A stretch of DNA of 64,000 bases from Chitinophagaceae bacterium (GCA_024707305.1 JANPZZ010000022.1:186001-250000), one strand, 5' to 3'; shown: positions 42,695-52,550, numbered from the stretch's first letter. Translations and numbers: made by a program. The notes: generated by a model not told the origin, from the letters alone.

Positions 42695-43346
42695 ATGAGA
42701 AAGTTCAGCTCTCTATCTATTTTGATTCTTGCTATTACACTTTTCACTGGCTGTACTAAAAGAAGGTCCTGAAGGTCCTGTAGGTGCTACGGGTCCTCAA
42801 GGTGCTCCGGGTACTCCTGGTGCTCCCGGTGCCCCTGGCGCTCCCGGTGCTCCTGGTGCTGGTGTTACTACTTATTCAGCCTGGTATACTACAACTGCTG
42901 CAGACTGGGTTGCTACCGCTCCTTTGGGTCAATATGTTGCCGCGCTTCGCTATGATCGCGCTGCACCTGGCGTTACACAGGCAATCATCGACAATGGTGT
43001 GGTGATGGTTTATATGAAGAACTGGATGGTATTCGGTTTCCCTCGCGCTACTGAAACTGCACAACTGCCTTATATGGTAGATTTGGAATTCCTGGATTAT
43101 TATGATTATGTAATTCCTGCTGCTGGCACTATCCGTCATTTGTACAAATCATTCGATCCATGGGGTGCGGGTAACATCGCCGGTACCGCATTCCGTTACA
43201 TCCTCATTGCTGGTAGCACAGCTGGTGGCCGGGGCGCACAAGCCGAAACATTATATGGCGGCTTCACTAAAGATGAATTGAAGAAAATGTCTTACGAAGA
43301 AGTAAGCGCAATCTTCAACATTCCTGAAGACGGATCTAACCTCTAA
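42695..43346 (+). CDS. Lipoprotein with collagen-like Gly-X-Y repeat, one frameshift
   Basis: This lipoprotein (lipobox LFTGC, after the repaired start MRKFSSLSILILAITL) is followed by eleven Gly-X-Y triplets rich in Pro and Ala (GPQGAPGTPGAPGAPGAPG) and a folded C-terminal domain of about 160 residues with GVTTYSAWYTTTAADW and GAQAETLYGGFTKDEL. One extra A in the run 42758-42761 puts the signal peptide in another frame; the repaired protein has 216 residues. Short collagen-like stalks on surface proteins can form trimers. The C-terminal domain is not recognised. Confidence 0.82.
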
Positions 43347-43368
43347 GAATTTTCGTTTACCATACACT

Positions 43369-43408
43369 GAAGCCTGCTCTGTTTTTCAGGGTGGGCTTCT
43401 TTGTTTTT
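43369..43408 (+). terminator. Terminator of the collagen-like lipoprotein gene
   Basis: Arms GAAGCCTGCTCTG and CAGGGTGGGCTTC (three mismatches or wobbles) are followed by TTTGTTTTTG, 23 bases after the stop codon. Confidence 0.8.
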
Positions 43409-43490
43409 GAAAAAATGAAAGAACAAAATCGAATTTACAATCGACCGCATAAAGCAAACGGGCTATCTTCGGCCTTCAAAGTTTTAAAGG

Positions 43491-43971
43491 ATGACCATTC
43501 ATTTTTCATACGAGAAAAACCAGGTGATGCAGGCACTGCGTTATCATTTTATCAGCCGTCCTGAGATTAAATTGATGATAATCCTGGTAAACGTATTCGC
43601 TCTTACAGCTATCGTTTTATATTACCTGAAATATATTACTGCCTTTGCGTTTTTAATCGGCTCTCTTTTTGTGGCTGGTATTAATGATCAGCTTCTGGTT
43701 TGTGTTGCCCATGTTGGTTTATCGCCGCGCGGAAACGTTCCGACATTCATTTACGATGAATTTCAGAGTGGATGAATTCACATTAGAACATGCAAATGGA
43801 GGCCGCTCGTGGCCCTGGAAGGCACTTGCTTATTTCCTTGAAAGCCCGCATTTCTTTCACCTGTATTTCGATAGCCGTTCTTTTCTCCTGGTACCTAAAT
43901 CAGGCCTGAAGGATTCAGATGAAGTGCAACAATTGCGGCACCTGTTAGCTGAACATGTGAAGCGGAAATAA
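43491..43971 (+). CDS. YcxB-like membrane protein, one frameshift
   Basis: This 159-residue protein has two adjacent transmembrane helices (roughly residues 28-48 and 52-72) followed by a soluble YcxB-type domain: FRVDEFTLEHANGGRSWPWKAL, FFHLYFDSRSFLLVPKSGL and a terminal QLRHLLAEH helix. One extra T in the run 43666-43670 splits it between the two helices. The function of YcxB-like proteins is unknown. The stop codon lies two bases before the stop of the converging GNAT gene. Confidence 0.82.
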
Positions 43972-43973
43972 GA

Positions 43974-44402
43974 TCAGAGATCTTTTTCCATCATATAGTG
44001 AGGTATAGTAACTTCAGTAAACTGTTCACCTTTGATGCGGTAGCCAACTTTTTCGTAGAATCCGAGCGCATTGGCGCGGGCATGCATACATATGGAGCGA
44101 TAGCCGCGGTCGCGGGCTATATTTTCGGCAAAGTTCATCAGGGCGCGGCCAATGCCTTTCCCCTGGAGATCATTTAACACAGCCATTTGCCGCAGGCGCG
44201 CAAGGCCGGGTTTTTCCTCAATCAACATACAACAGCCAAGCATGTGTTCATCTTCAAATGCCGCTATCAGCAAATGGTCTTTCTCCTGTTCCAACTCATC
44301 TTCGGTAAAAGTTAAGCCCAATGGCTTGCGCAGGATATCGTCCCGAAGTTTTACCATTTGCCGGTATTCGGCACTGCCATGATCAATTATTTTCAATGCC
44401 AT
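43974..44402 (-). CDS. GNAT-family N-acetyltransferase
   Basis: This 142-residue GNAT protein has motif A in RLRQMAVLNDLQGKGIGRALM, with Q/RxxGxG/A as QGKGIGRA, and motif B with ALGFYEKVGYRIKGEQF. The ATG at 44402 (MALKIIDHG) is preferred; the frame extends 26 residues upstream without a conserved sequence. The acceptor substrate is not predictable. It is transcribed towards the YcxB-like gene, and the gap to acpP (44403-44691) holds no recognisable gene. Confidence 0.87.
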   Translation of the reverse strand: MALKIIDHGSAEYRQMVKLRDDILRKPLGLTFTEDELEQEKDHLLIAAFEDEHMLGCCMLIEEKPGLARLRQMAVLNDLQGKGIGRALMNFAENIARDRGYRSICMHARANALGFYEKVGYRIKGEQFTEVTIPHYMMEKDL

Positions 44403-44691
44403 ACCTGTTAAATCCCTTTTTTTGAAGAAATTCAAATTACAAATATCCCCGCATTCAGCCAAGAACGGTTGGCGGGGCACCGTACTGGTGGCAAATGGAT
44501 GGGGAAGGATTTCCGCTTTTTTTCGCCGGAAAGAAACCGGGTTAGTTCCCCGTCTAAAGTCAACAAAAAGGCTTTCAAACTTGTTTTTGTAGTTGTTGAA
44601 GCGGTATTATCTTTGTTATTGACTAATTTACAACCTATTGAGTGAAATCCGGAAAATATTGGCTTTCGGATGTTGGTTTACTCAAAAAGTA

Positions 44692-44699
44692 TATTTTTG
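44692..44699 (+). promoter_or_regulatory. Candidate -7 box (TATTTTTG) for acpP
   Basis: Exact TAnnTTTG match 25 bases before the acpP ATG, with a TTG 16 bases further upstream that might act as a -33 element. Confidence 0.5.
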
Positions 44700-44724
44700 C
44701 AGCCAATAACTAAACTTATACGAC

Positions 44725-44961
44725 ATGTCAGACATTGCATCAAGAGTAAAAAAGATCATCGTTGACAAACTGGGTGTTGACGAAGCGGAAGTAACAAATG
44801 AAGCTTCCTTCACCAATGATCTGGGTGCTGATTCATTAGACACCGTTGAATTGATCATGGAATTTGAAAAAGAATTCAACATCTCCATTCCTGATGAGCA
44901 GGCTGAGACCATTACTACAGTAGGTCAGGCCGTTGCTTACCTGGAAGAGCATGCAAAATAA
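44725..44961 (+). CDS. acpP: Acyl carrier protein
   Basis: This 78-residue, strongly acidic acyl carrier protein carries fatty-acid intermediates on a 4'-phosphopantetheine attached to the Ser of the DSL motif ([11 protein letters not shown], Ser37). Length, charge and the [11 protein letters not shown] helix are typical. It lies 153 bases ahead of fabF with the usual acpP-fabF-rnc order, though a hairpin with a T run between the two genes may let acpP be made in excess. Confidence 0.97.
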   Translation: MSDIASRVKKIIVDKLGVDEAEVTNEASFTNDLGADSLDTVELIMEFEKEFNISIPDEQAETITTVGQAVAYLEEHAK

Positions 44962-44970
44962 AGCTTCTGT

Positions 44971-45062
44971 CTTTGTTGCTCTTAGTGGGGCAACAAAGTG
45001 AATGGACAAGATAAAAACCCGCCTTCAGCCTGTTACTTGTTGTACAGTGAAGGCGTTTTTTT
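44971..45062 (+). terminator. Two hairpins between acpP and fabF, the second terminator-like
   Basis: The first is a perfect 9-base-pair hairpin (44971-44979 with 44990-44998) without a T tail. The second pairs CGCCTTCA (45020-45027) with TGAAGGCG (45048-45055) and is followed by seven T. It could be a partial terminator that sets the acpP to fabF ratio. Confidence 0.75.
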
Positions 45063-45114
45063 ACTTTGCATGTATCATTGCTTGTAAAATCCACAAACGA
45101 AAGAAACCGGCAAT

Positions 45115-46368
45115 ATGGAATTGAAAAGGGTAGTAGTTACTGGTATGGGCGCTTTAACGCCGTTAGGAAATTCGATAGATGAATATTGGAATGGACTTAT
45201 AAATGGCGTTTCTGGTGCCGACATGATCACATTGTTTGATGCCAGTAAATTCCGCACCAGGTTTGCCTGCGAAGTGAAGAACTTCGATCCGGCGCAATAC
45301 CTGGACCGCAAAGAAGCTCGCAAGATTGATCGCTTTACACAGTTTGCACTCGTTGCCAGTGATCAGGCAATGGCGGATGCCGGACTGAATAAAGACAATA
45401 TCAATCCCGACCGCATTGGTGTGGTGCTGGGTAGTGGTATTGGCGGGTTGATCACTTTCCAACACGAAGTGACTGAATTTGCCAAAGGCGACGGTACGCC
45501 TCGTTTCAACCCATTTTTCATTCCCAAAATGATACTTGATATTGCCGCCGGGCAAATCAGTATGCGTCACAACTTACGTGGCCCCAACTATGCTGTGGTA
45601 AGTGCCTGCGCGAGTAGCACCAACGCCATCATAGATGCAATGACTTTGCTTCGTCTCAACAAAGCAGACATTATTGTAACAGGCGGTAGCGAAGCGGTGA
45701 TCAGCGAAGCCGGTGTGGGTGGATTCAATGCCATGAAGGCAATGAGTGAGAGAAATGATGATCCAAAAACTGCCAGCCGTCCTTACGATAAAGACCGCGA
45801 TGGTTTTATCATGGGTGAAGCAGCTGGTGTGTTGGTGCTTGAAACACTGGATCACGCCCTTGCAAGAGGAGCAAGAATTTATTGTGAAGTGGTAGGCGGT
45901 GGTGCCACCGCCGACGCTCACCACATTACAGCGCCACATCCCGAAGGGCTGGGTGCTAAAAATGTGATGCTTGCATCATTAGCTGATGCGGACATGAAGC
46001 CTGAAGAAATTGACTACATCAATACACACGGAACCAGCACCCCGCTGGGTGATGTGGCGGAAGTAAAAGCCATTCTCGATGTATTTGGTGAACATGCATA
46101 CAAGCTTAATATCAGCGCTACGAAAAGTATGACGGGTCACTGCCTTGGTGCTGCAGGCGTTATTGAAGCAATTGCCTGTATCAAATCCGTAATGCACGAC
46201 ATCGTTCCACCAACAATCAATCACTTCACCGATGATCCTGAACTGGATTCGAGGTTGAATTTCACATTTAACAAAGCACAACACCGTACTGTAAATGCTG
46301 CACTCAGCAATACTTTCGGTTTTGGCGGGCATAATGCCTGTGTTATCGTGAAGAAGTTCAAAAATTGA
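45115..46368 (+). CDS. fabF: 3-oxoacyl-[acyl-carrier-protein] synthase II
   Basis: This condensing enzyme elongates acyl-ACP with malonyl-ACP. The Cys-His-His triad is visible: VVSACASSTNAI (Cys near 164), NTHGTSTPLGD (His near 304) and MTGHCLGAAGVIEA (His near 341), with the C-terminal NTFGFGGHN motif. At 417 residues it has normal length with an unbroken frame. Its stop overlaps the likely rnc start by four bases, so translation may be coupled. Confidence 0.97.
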   Translation: MELKRVVVTGMGALTPLGNSIDEYWNGLINGVSGADMITLFDASKFRTRFACEVKNFDPAQYLDRKEARKIDRFTQFALVASDQAMADAGLNKDNINPDRIGVVLGSGIGGLITFQHEVTEFAKGDGTPRFNPFFIPKMILDIAAGQISMRHNLRGPNYAVVSACASSTNAIIDAMTLLRLNKADIIVTGGSEAVISEAGVGGFNAMKAMSERNDDPKTASRPYDKDRDGFIMGEAAGVLVLETLDHALARGARIYCEVVGGGATADAHHITAPHPEGLGAKNVMLASLADADMKPEEIDYINTHGTSTPLGDVAEVKAILDVFGEHAYKLNISATKSMTGHCLGAAGVIEAIACIKSVMHDIVPPTINHFTDDPELDSRLNFTFNKAQHRTVNAALSNTFGFGGHNACVIVKKFKN

Positions 46369-47141
46369 TTTTTTTTCGTAGCTTGATTTTCGTGGCGTTC
46401 CTAACTAACCTTTTTAAAAAACACGAAAGCTCCACTTTCAAAAAGGAGCTGAGAAATATCCTGGGGTTTCAGCCGAAAAACCTTTCGCTGTACCGCACTG
46501 CACTGACACATCGTTCGGTGCGTGAAGGCGCAGATGAGAATAATGAACGACTGGAATACCTGGGGGATGCAGTATTGAGCGCCCTGATTGCCGACTACCT
46601 CTTCAAAAGATATCCTTATCGCGAAGAAGGTTTCCTCACCGAAATGCGTAGTAAAATGGTGAATCGTTCGCAACTGAACGATATCGCTTTGCGAATGGGC
46701 CTGAAAAAAATCACTTATTACAACAAGATGGACAACTCACTTAAAGTGAGCCAGATTTTTGGAAATAGCCTGGAAGCACTGGTGGGCGCTGTTTATCTTG
46801 ACAGTGGTTATAAAAAAACTTCGAAATGGGTTTTTAAATCCATCATTCAGCCGCACATGTTTATGGATGATCTCGAAATACTGGAGATCAATCATAAGAA
46901 TAAACTGTATGGTTGGGCAAATAAAAACGGGAAAGTCCTCGAGTTTGAAACATTGAATGAAAAACTCGAAAATGGCCGCCGGCTGTTTACCATTGCTGCT
47001 GTTATTGATGGAAAAACAATTGCTGAAGGAAAAGCATTTAATAAAAAAGATGCTTCGCAAATTGCCGCTCAGGCAGCCGTGGAAAAACTCGGCATCGTAA
47101 ATTCTGACTCACCTATTCCTGCTTCTACAAAAGAATCTTAA
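46365..47141 (+). CDS. rnc: Ribonuclease III
   Basis: This double-strand-specific endoribonuclease acts in rRNA and mRNA processing. The RNase III signature ERLEYLGDAVLSAL (near residue 62) and the second acidic site in FGNSLEALVGAVYLDSGY are present, followed by a C-terminal dsRNA-binding domain with KDASQIAAQAAVEKLG. The ORF opens with a TTG at 46365 overlapping the fabF stop; the first 15-20 residues are hydrophobic and unconserved, so the true start may lie slightly downstream, for example near a GTG at 46392. Confidence 0.95.
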   Translation: MIFFRSLIFVAFLTNLFKKHESSTFKKELRNILGFQPKNLSLYRTALTHRSVREGADENNERLEYLGDAVLSALIADYLFKRYPYREEGFLTEMRSKMVNRSQLNDIALRMGLKKITYYNKMDNSLKVSQIFGNSLEALVGAVYLDSGYKKTSKWVFKSIIQPHMFMDDLEILEINHKNKLYGWANKNGKVLEFETLNEKLENGRRLFTIAAVIDGKTIAEGKAFNKKDASQIAAQAAVEKLGIVNSDSPIPASTKES

Positions 47142-47152
47142 TCAAAAGAAAA

Positions 47153-47569
47153 TTATTCTTCACTTGTGCCGGGCCGCTCTGCACAAAGTTCCACCAGTAC
47201 GCCACCTGTACTTTTAGGATGTAAGAAACAAACCAGTTTATTGTCGGCGCCAGGTTTTGGTGTTTCGTTGATAAATTGAAAACCTTCACTTTTTAAGCGG
47301 GCTATTTCTGCGTGGATGTCGTTTACAGCAAATGCAACGTGATGCATTCCTTCTCCTTTCTTTTCAATGAATTTTGCAATCACGCCCCCGGGATCCGTGC
47401 TTTGCAACAATTCAATCTTTGATTCGCCTGTTTGGAAAAATGCGGTTGTTACATTTTCTGAGTCCACTACTTCCTGTTTATAGCAGGGGGTATTCAACAA
47501 TTTTTCAAACAAAGGAACCGCCACCGCCAAATCGCGCACCGCTATTCCGAGATGTTCTATTTTTTGCAT
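47153..47569 (-). CDS. mce: Methylmalonyl-CoA epimerase
   Basis: This 138-residue VOC-fold metalloenzyme interconverts (2R)- and (2S)-methylmalonyl-CoA, next to the B12-dependent mutase in propionate metabolism. The two beta-alpha-beta-beta-beta modules show the metal ligands: the first His in IEHLGIAVRD, the second in GMHHVAFAVND and the Glu in GVLVELCAE. Length and the C-terminal LVCFLHPKSTGGVL segment fit the family. It converges on rnc with an 11-base gap. The mutase genes are not in the window. Confidence 0.9.
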   Translation of the reverse strand: MQKIEHLGIAVRDLAVAVPLFEKLLNTPCYKQEVVDSENVTTAFFQTGESKIELLQSTDPGGVIAKFIEKKGEGMHHVAFAVNDIHAEIARLKSEGFQFINETPKPGADNKLVCFLHPKSTGGVLVELCAERPGTSEE

Positions 47570-47604
47570 GAGATAAAATTAGTTTTTTTCTCTCTGCACC
47601 GTGA

Positions 47605-47877
47605 AATCGGCAATCGGCAATCGGCAAACGTGGAAAGAAATGTGGAAATGGGAAAAATGAGAAAATGTGGAAATGAGAAAATGCGGAAATCAAAAAAATC
47701 CGTGTCATCTGTGTTTAAATCTGAGCAAATCTGTGTGAAACATTTGCGGTTATCAGACTGATGTTACCTGGAGAAAATCCCACCACAGATTTACTCAGAT
47801 TTAAACACAGATGACACAAGATTTCAAATTTGCCGTTTGCCGTTTGCCGATTATCGCTTGCTGTTTGCCGCTTCACG
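47605..47877. repeat. Composite repeat island with a 35-base-pair hairpin (dispersed hairpin repeat, copy 3)
   Basis: The island is layered. Outer arms are 7-base repeats CGGCAAT (47605-47630) and their reverse kind TGCCGTT (47831-47877). Inside are AAATGTGGAAATGAG-type 8-mers (47638-47690). The core is a long hairpin whose 35-base arms 47701-47735 and 47784-47818 match at all but about two positions, with a 48-base loop. The core belongs to the family at 18313 and 26878. It fills the gap between mce and the cysteine desulfurase gene. Confidence 0.9.
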
Positions 47878-47889
47878 TTTTGTAACTTC

Positions 47890-49069
47890 GTGCCAAATTC
47901 TGCTCCCCTGAACCAGATATACCTCGATTATAATGCGACAACGCCCTGCGATCCGCGGGTGGTGGAAGCAATGTTGCCATTCTTTACCACAGCATTTGGC
48001 AATGCTGCCAGTCATAGCCATGCCTATGGATGGCATGCACGCGAAGCAGTGCAGATTGCGCGTGAGAAAGTTGCGGCAGCAATTGCCGCAACAGAGCGGG
48101 AATTGATTTTTACCTCGGGCGCAACGGAATCAGTCAACCTGGCTATTAAAGGTGTTTGGGAAAACTATTCGCGTAAAGGAAATCATATTATCACTACGGC
48201 GGTAGAACATCATGCTGTGCTCGATACCTGTGCATGGATTGAAAAACGAGGGGGAGAGGTAACCTATCTGCCCGTGAATGATCGCGGGCGCATAGATCCT
48301 GAAGCGGTTCGCGCTGCGATACGACCTACCACAATTTTGCTGGCGGTCATGCACGCCAACAATGAAACCGGCACCCTGATGCCGATAAATGACTTGGGAA
48401 AAATTGCAAAAAGAAAAAGGTGTCATTTTCTTCTGCGATGCATCGCAGTCGGTAGGTAAAGTGCCGGTGAATGTGGAAGAAGACGGAATTGATCTGCTGG
48501 CCTGCAGCGCCCATAAATTTTATGGTCCCAAAGGTGTGGGAGCCCTGTTTATCCGGCGGCGCGACCCGCGCGTAAGCCTGGCCGCACAGCTACATGGCGG
48601 TGGACATGAGCGGGGAATCAGGAGCGGTACACTCAACGTACCGGGCATTGTGGGTATGGGCCGTGCGGCCGAGCTGTCAACAGAACTAATGGCCGAAGAA
48701 TCGGTTCAGCTGAAAAATTTACTTTCCCCAATAGAGCAATCATTGCTGGCACTACCCGGCGTTTATCTGAATACTGATCCCGATTTTCGTTTACCACATA
48801 CTGGCAATTATTCCTTTGACGGAATTTCCGGCGACGCATTGATGCGATCCCTTGCAAAAACCCTGGCAGTTTCATCCGGGTCGGCCTGTACCTCGGCAGT
48901 TCCGGAACCGAGTTATGTATTAAAAGCCCTGGGAAGGAACGATGAGCTGGCGAGCGCCGCCATCCGTATCGCCCTGGGCCGCTTTACCACAGCTGAAGAG
49001 GTGGAATCAGCCGCCGCCATCATTGTAGAACAGGTAAAAAAATTAAGGGACCAGTCATTTTCCATATAA
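47890..49069 (+). CDS. Cysteine desulfurase (IscS/NifS type), one frameshift
   Basis: This PLP enzyme takes sulfur from cysteine for Fe-S clusters and tRNA thiolation. The N-terminal QIYLDYNATTP, the substrate region NNETGTLMP, the PLP Lys in CSAHKFYGPKG and the catalytic Cys in SSGSACTS place it in the IscS/NifS group. One extra A in the run 48408-48412 splits it. No ATG fits the 5' end, so I use the GTG at 47890 (VPNSAPLNQIYLD), giving 392 residues. The A-type Fe-S carrier gene follows 126 bases later with its own -7 box. Confidence 0.93.
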
Positions 49070-49161
49070 GTAGCGCCCTGATTTTGAACATTTCATGGTA
49101 AAGTGGCACGTTTGTCATTTTTCATCCCAAAACTTAGAACCAACTACCGCGAACCTTGTTT

Positions 49162-49169
49162 TATCTTTG
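49162..49169 (+). promoter_or_regulatory. Candidate -7 box (TATCTTTG) for the A-type Fe-S carrier gene
   Basis: Exact TAnnTTTG match 26 bases upstream of the ATG at 49196. Confidence 0.5.
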
Positions 49170-49195
49170 TTGTTGATTTTAAATATAGAACGAAT

Positions 49196-49546
49196 ATGGA
49201 CTTCACAATAGATAACGCAATTTTTGTAAGCGACAAGGCCAAAGAAAAAGTGCTGGCACTGATGGACGAGGCCGGAAAAGCAGCGCCAGAATATTTTCTG
49301 CGCGTAGGTGTGGTGGGCGGCGGCTGCTCAGGTCTGAGCTATAAAATGGATTTTGACAATGAATCAAAACCCAATGATCAGGTGTTTGAACACAATGGAC
49401 TGAAGATTGTAACCGACATGAAGAGTTTGCTTTACCTGGTAAACACAACACTTGAATTTTCAGACGGACTGAACGGTAAAGGGTTTTATTTCAACAACCC
49501 CAACGCAAGCCGTACCTGCGCTTGCGGGGAAAGTTTCGCCGTTTAA
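49196..49546 (+). CDS. A-type iron-sulfur cluster carrier (HesB/IscA/SufA family)
   Basis: This 116-residue A-type carrier probably binds and delivers Fe-S clusters. The three conserved Cys are visible: one in VGGGCSGLSY and two in the C-terminal RTCACGESF. I start at the ATG at 49196 (MDFTIDNAIFVS); the open frame to 49103 has no family similarity and runs across the -7 box. It lies behind the cysteine desulfurase gene, which supports a shared role in cluster assembly. Confidence 0.93.
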   Translation: MDFTIDNAIFVSDKAKEKVLALMDEAGKAAPEYFLRVGVVGGGCSGLSYKMDFDNESKPNDQVFEHNGLKIVTDMKSLLYLVNTTLEFSDGLNGKGFYFNNPNASRTCACGESFAV

Positions 49547-49562
49547 TCTCACAAATAATTTG

Positions 49563-49594
49563 AAAAAACGAGAGGCATCCCCTCTCGTTTTTTT
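49563..49594. terminator. Bidirectional terminator after the Fe-S carrier gene
   Basis: Arms AAAAAACGAGAGG and CCTCTCGTTTTTT with a short loop end both the plus-strand carrier gene and the minus-strand Pro-rich gene. Confidence 0.9.
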
Positions 49595-49603
49595 ATGGCT
49601 ATA

Positions 49604-49957
49604 CTATGGCTTTGGAGGAGCCGGAGGCGGGGGTGGTGGTGTTGGTAACGCACCATATTTTTCCTCAAAACGCTTCACGTCTGCTGCATCTTTTAGGTTG
49701 TATTCTTCTTTGCTCCTGTCTTTTATGGTGATAACAATCTTATTACCGGATTTAAACCGATAGGCAGATACATTTTTATTGCGTGTTAAAAATTCGTCTT
49801 CAAATTTTACAACTTCAATTTTAGGAGGAGCCAGAGGTGCGGGTACTTCAGCAGGTGGTTGGGGCGGCGGCGGAGGTGCGACCGTTTCTTTTTTCTGCGC
49901 CTGTACAAACAGGCCCATCGCCAGTACCATACCGGCGGAAAGCAATATCTTTTTCAT
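49604..49957 (-). CDS. Exported Pro-rich protein, function unknown
   Basis: This 117-residue protein has a signal peptide (ILLSAGMVLAMGLFVQAQ), a Pro-rich segment (VAPPPPPQPPAEVPAPLAPP), a short folded part (EDEFLTRNKNVSAYRF, NKIVITIKDRSKEEY) and a second poly-Pro end (PTPPPPPPAPPKP). The ATG at 49957 begins the signal peptide; an in-frame start at 49999 is less likely. Proteins of this kind in Bacteroidota are periplasmic but uncharacterised. Confidence 0.65.
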   Translation of the reverse strand: MKKILLSAGMVLAMGLFVQAQKKETVAPPPPPQPPAEVPAPLAPPKIEVVKFEDEFLTRNKNVSAYRFKSGNKIVITIKDRSKEEYNLKDAADVKRFEEKYGALPTPPPPPPAPPKP

Positions 49958-50043
49958 AAACAAATTTAGTAGTGAGATGTCGCCGCCTGCAGATTCCATA
50001 AACGCATAACCACCTTTGATTTTCCCGTATATTAGCAGCTTAT

Positions 50044-50763
50044 ATGTGGTCCGTTTGTAAAAAGGAACTTCGTCAGTTTTTCAGCAGCCTTACCGGGTAT
50101 ATCGCCATTGTGGTTTTTTTATTGGTAAATGGGCTGATGCTGTTTGTGTTTCCTGACAATTTATTCGAATATGGTTACGCTACGCTGGATCGGTTTTTCC
50201 AGTTGGCGCCCTGGGTTCTGCTACTGCTGATTCCAGCCATTACCATGCGCAGTTTCTCCGACGAATTTCGTACAGGTACGTTTGAGATATTACAAACGCG
50301 CCCGCTCAGCCGCTGGCAGATTGTAGGCGGCAAATACTTTGGAAGTTTACTGGTAGTGCTGATCGCTCTGCTTCCTACTATCGTCTATTATTTCTCCGTT
50401 CAATCCATGGCCAGTGGTGCCGGTATGGATACGGGTGCAACCATTGGTGCCTACATCGGTCTGTTTTTCCTGGCAGCTGTATTTACTGCCATCGGTATTT
50501 GCGCCAGCAGTTTTACAAGCAATGCAGTAGTTGCGTTTATCATTTCCATTGCAGCCTGCGCCTTGTTGTATTATGGTTTTAATGCCATCAGCGTACTGGC
50601 AGCTGACAGTGGTGGCCTGGACTATTATATTGAAATGATGGGTATCGATTTTCATTACCGTAGCATCAGCCGCGGTGTAATCGATAGCCGTGATATTATT
50701 TATTTCGTTAGTATCGTGGTTGTCGTTCTAAGCATTACCAACCGTAACCTGATAAAGCGATAG
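50044..50763 (+). CDS. gldF: Gliding-motility ABC transporter permease GldF
   Basis: This 239-residue ABC-2-type permease has six transmembrane helices and the family's start (CKKELRQFFSSLTGYIAIVVF) and ITMRSFSDEFRTGTFEILQT loop. GldF and GldG form, with the ATPase GldA, an ABC transporter needed for gliding in Flavobacterium johnsoniae, although in several lineages the genes persist without visible gliding. gldG starts seven bases downstream. The ATPase gene is not in the window. Confidence 0.92.
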   Translation: MWSVCKKELRQFFSSLTGYIAIVVFLLVNGLMLFVFPDNLFEYGYATLDRFFQLAPWVLLLLIPAITMRSFSDEFRTGTFEILQTRPLSRWQIVGGKYFGSLLVVLIALLPTIVYYFSVQSMASGAGMDTGATIGAYIGLFFLAAVFTAIGICASSFTSNAVVAFIISIAACALLYYGFNAISVLAADSGGLDYYIEMMGIDFHYRSISRGVIDSRDIIYFVSIVVVVLSITNRNLIKR

Positions 50764-50769
50764 GAAATT

Positions 50770-52508
50770 ATGCTCATCAACAAGATGAATAAAAAATATG
50801 GCTGGGTTGTTCCGGTAGTTCTACTGGTGCTGGTAAATGTACTGGCGTCATTTGTATATGTGCGTTTTGACCTTACCAGTGAAAAAAGATATACACTTAC
50901 AAGCGGTACACGTTCGCTTGTAAAGCAACTGGACTCACCGGTTGAAGTGGACGTTTTTTTGAAAGGTGAATTCCCTTCTGGTTTTCGCAAACTGGCCAAC
51001 AGCACCGCCGATTTTCTTCAATTATTAAAAAGAAGAGAACGGATCGGCAATTCAATATCGTTTTACATCTCCACTTGAACTTTTGCCCGGTACACAAACA
51101 AGATATGCCGATACCTTAACTGGAATGGGTGCCGTGCCTATCAATCTTACCGTACAAAAACAGGAAGGTCAAAGTTCCAATATCATTTTCCCCGTTGCTT
51201 TGTTGAAATACAAAGACCGCCAGACGCTGGTGAATCTTTATCCCGGAGCAAGCGGAAGAATTTCTCAGGAAGAAATTAACGGCGCAGAAGCAATGATGGA
51301 ATATCAGTTTGCAAATGCACTGGATAAAATTACACGTACGCGTCGCCCAACCATTGGATATGCAGTTGCCAATGGGGAACCTACGGATGTACGCACATAC
51401 GATCTTGTACAGTCGGTAAGTAATGAATACGATTTCCGCGTATTCAATATGAACCAGTTTCCGGTCATTCCGGATGAGATGGATGTATTGCTGATTGTAA
51501 AACCGACACAACAATTTACCGAAGACCAAAAAGTTCAAGATTGACCAGTACATTATGCGTGGTGGAAAATTGCTGTGTTTTATTGATGGACTGATTGCGG
51601 AACAGGATAGTCTTTCAGGCAAAACAGAAACGATTGCATTTGATCGCAACCTGAATCTGACGGATATGTTTTTCCGCTACGGATTACGTATCAATACCGA
51701 TCTGGTGATGGATTTGCAATCAGATGTTTTGCCTTTTGTTGTAGGCGGCACTGCCGAAAACCCACAGTTCGAATTTTTAAAATGGAATTACTATCCATTG
51801 TTGCAGGGCACTGGCAAAAAATCTGCCGGCAGCGGTTATGTTGCCGGAAGGTTTGTAAACTCGATCGATACAATTAATGTTGAAAATGTAGAAAAGACGG
51901 CATTGCTGGTTAGTTCTTCTAATTCGCGGATTATTTCAACGCCTGTACGCATCAGCCTGAATGAAAATCGCAATACGCCGCGCGACGAACTTTTTAATCG
52001 CAATGCAATTCCGGTTGCAATGTTGCTCGAAGGAAGTTTTACGTCACTTTACCGCAACCGTGCAACAGCAGCACAACGCGATTCGCTGGCTGCAGCGGGA
52101 TTGCAGTTTGCACCCGCTTCTCCGGCCGACGGTAAAATAGTGGTTGTGGCAGATGGCGACGTTGTGTTGAATGAACTGGCTTCCGATCCTGAGTCTGGAG
52201 AAGTGATTCCACTTCCCATGGGCTGGAATCGCTATACCTATATGGAAAGTATGCGTAATGGCGACGGAGCACGTTACTTTATTCCGGTTTCAAACCGTGA
52301 GTTTTTCCTGAACAACCTGGAGTACCTGGTCAATTCACCCGCCGTTTCTGAATCACGCAATAAGGAAATCGTACTGCGCCTGCTCGACGCCACACAATTG
52401 AAAGAAAACCGCAATAACTGGGTAATCATCAACCTGGTGGTTCCGGTGGTTTTGGTGATGTTGTGTGGATTTGTTTTCCAGTATGTCCGTAAGCGGAAAT
52501 ATGCCTGA
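50770..52508 (+). CDS. gldG: Gliding-motility auxiliary component GldG, two frameshifts
   Basis: This 578-residue protein has one N-terminal transmembrane helix (VVPVVLLVLVNVLASFVYV), a large extracytoplasmic domain (RYTLTSGTRSLVKQLDSPVEVDV-type start, RPTIGYAVANGEPTDV in the middle), and a C-terminal helix (WVIINLVVPVVLVMLCG). One extra A in each of the runs 51027-51031 and 51528-51532 splits the gene into three ORFs. An alternative ATG lies five codons in, at 50785. It follows gldF in the standard order. Confidence 0.93.
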
Positions 52509-52550
52509 TGCATTTTCTTCGTCAATCTTTTTTCTGTCGGGCTATCCCGC

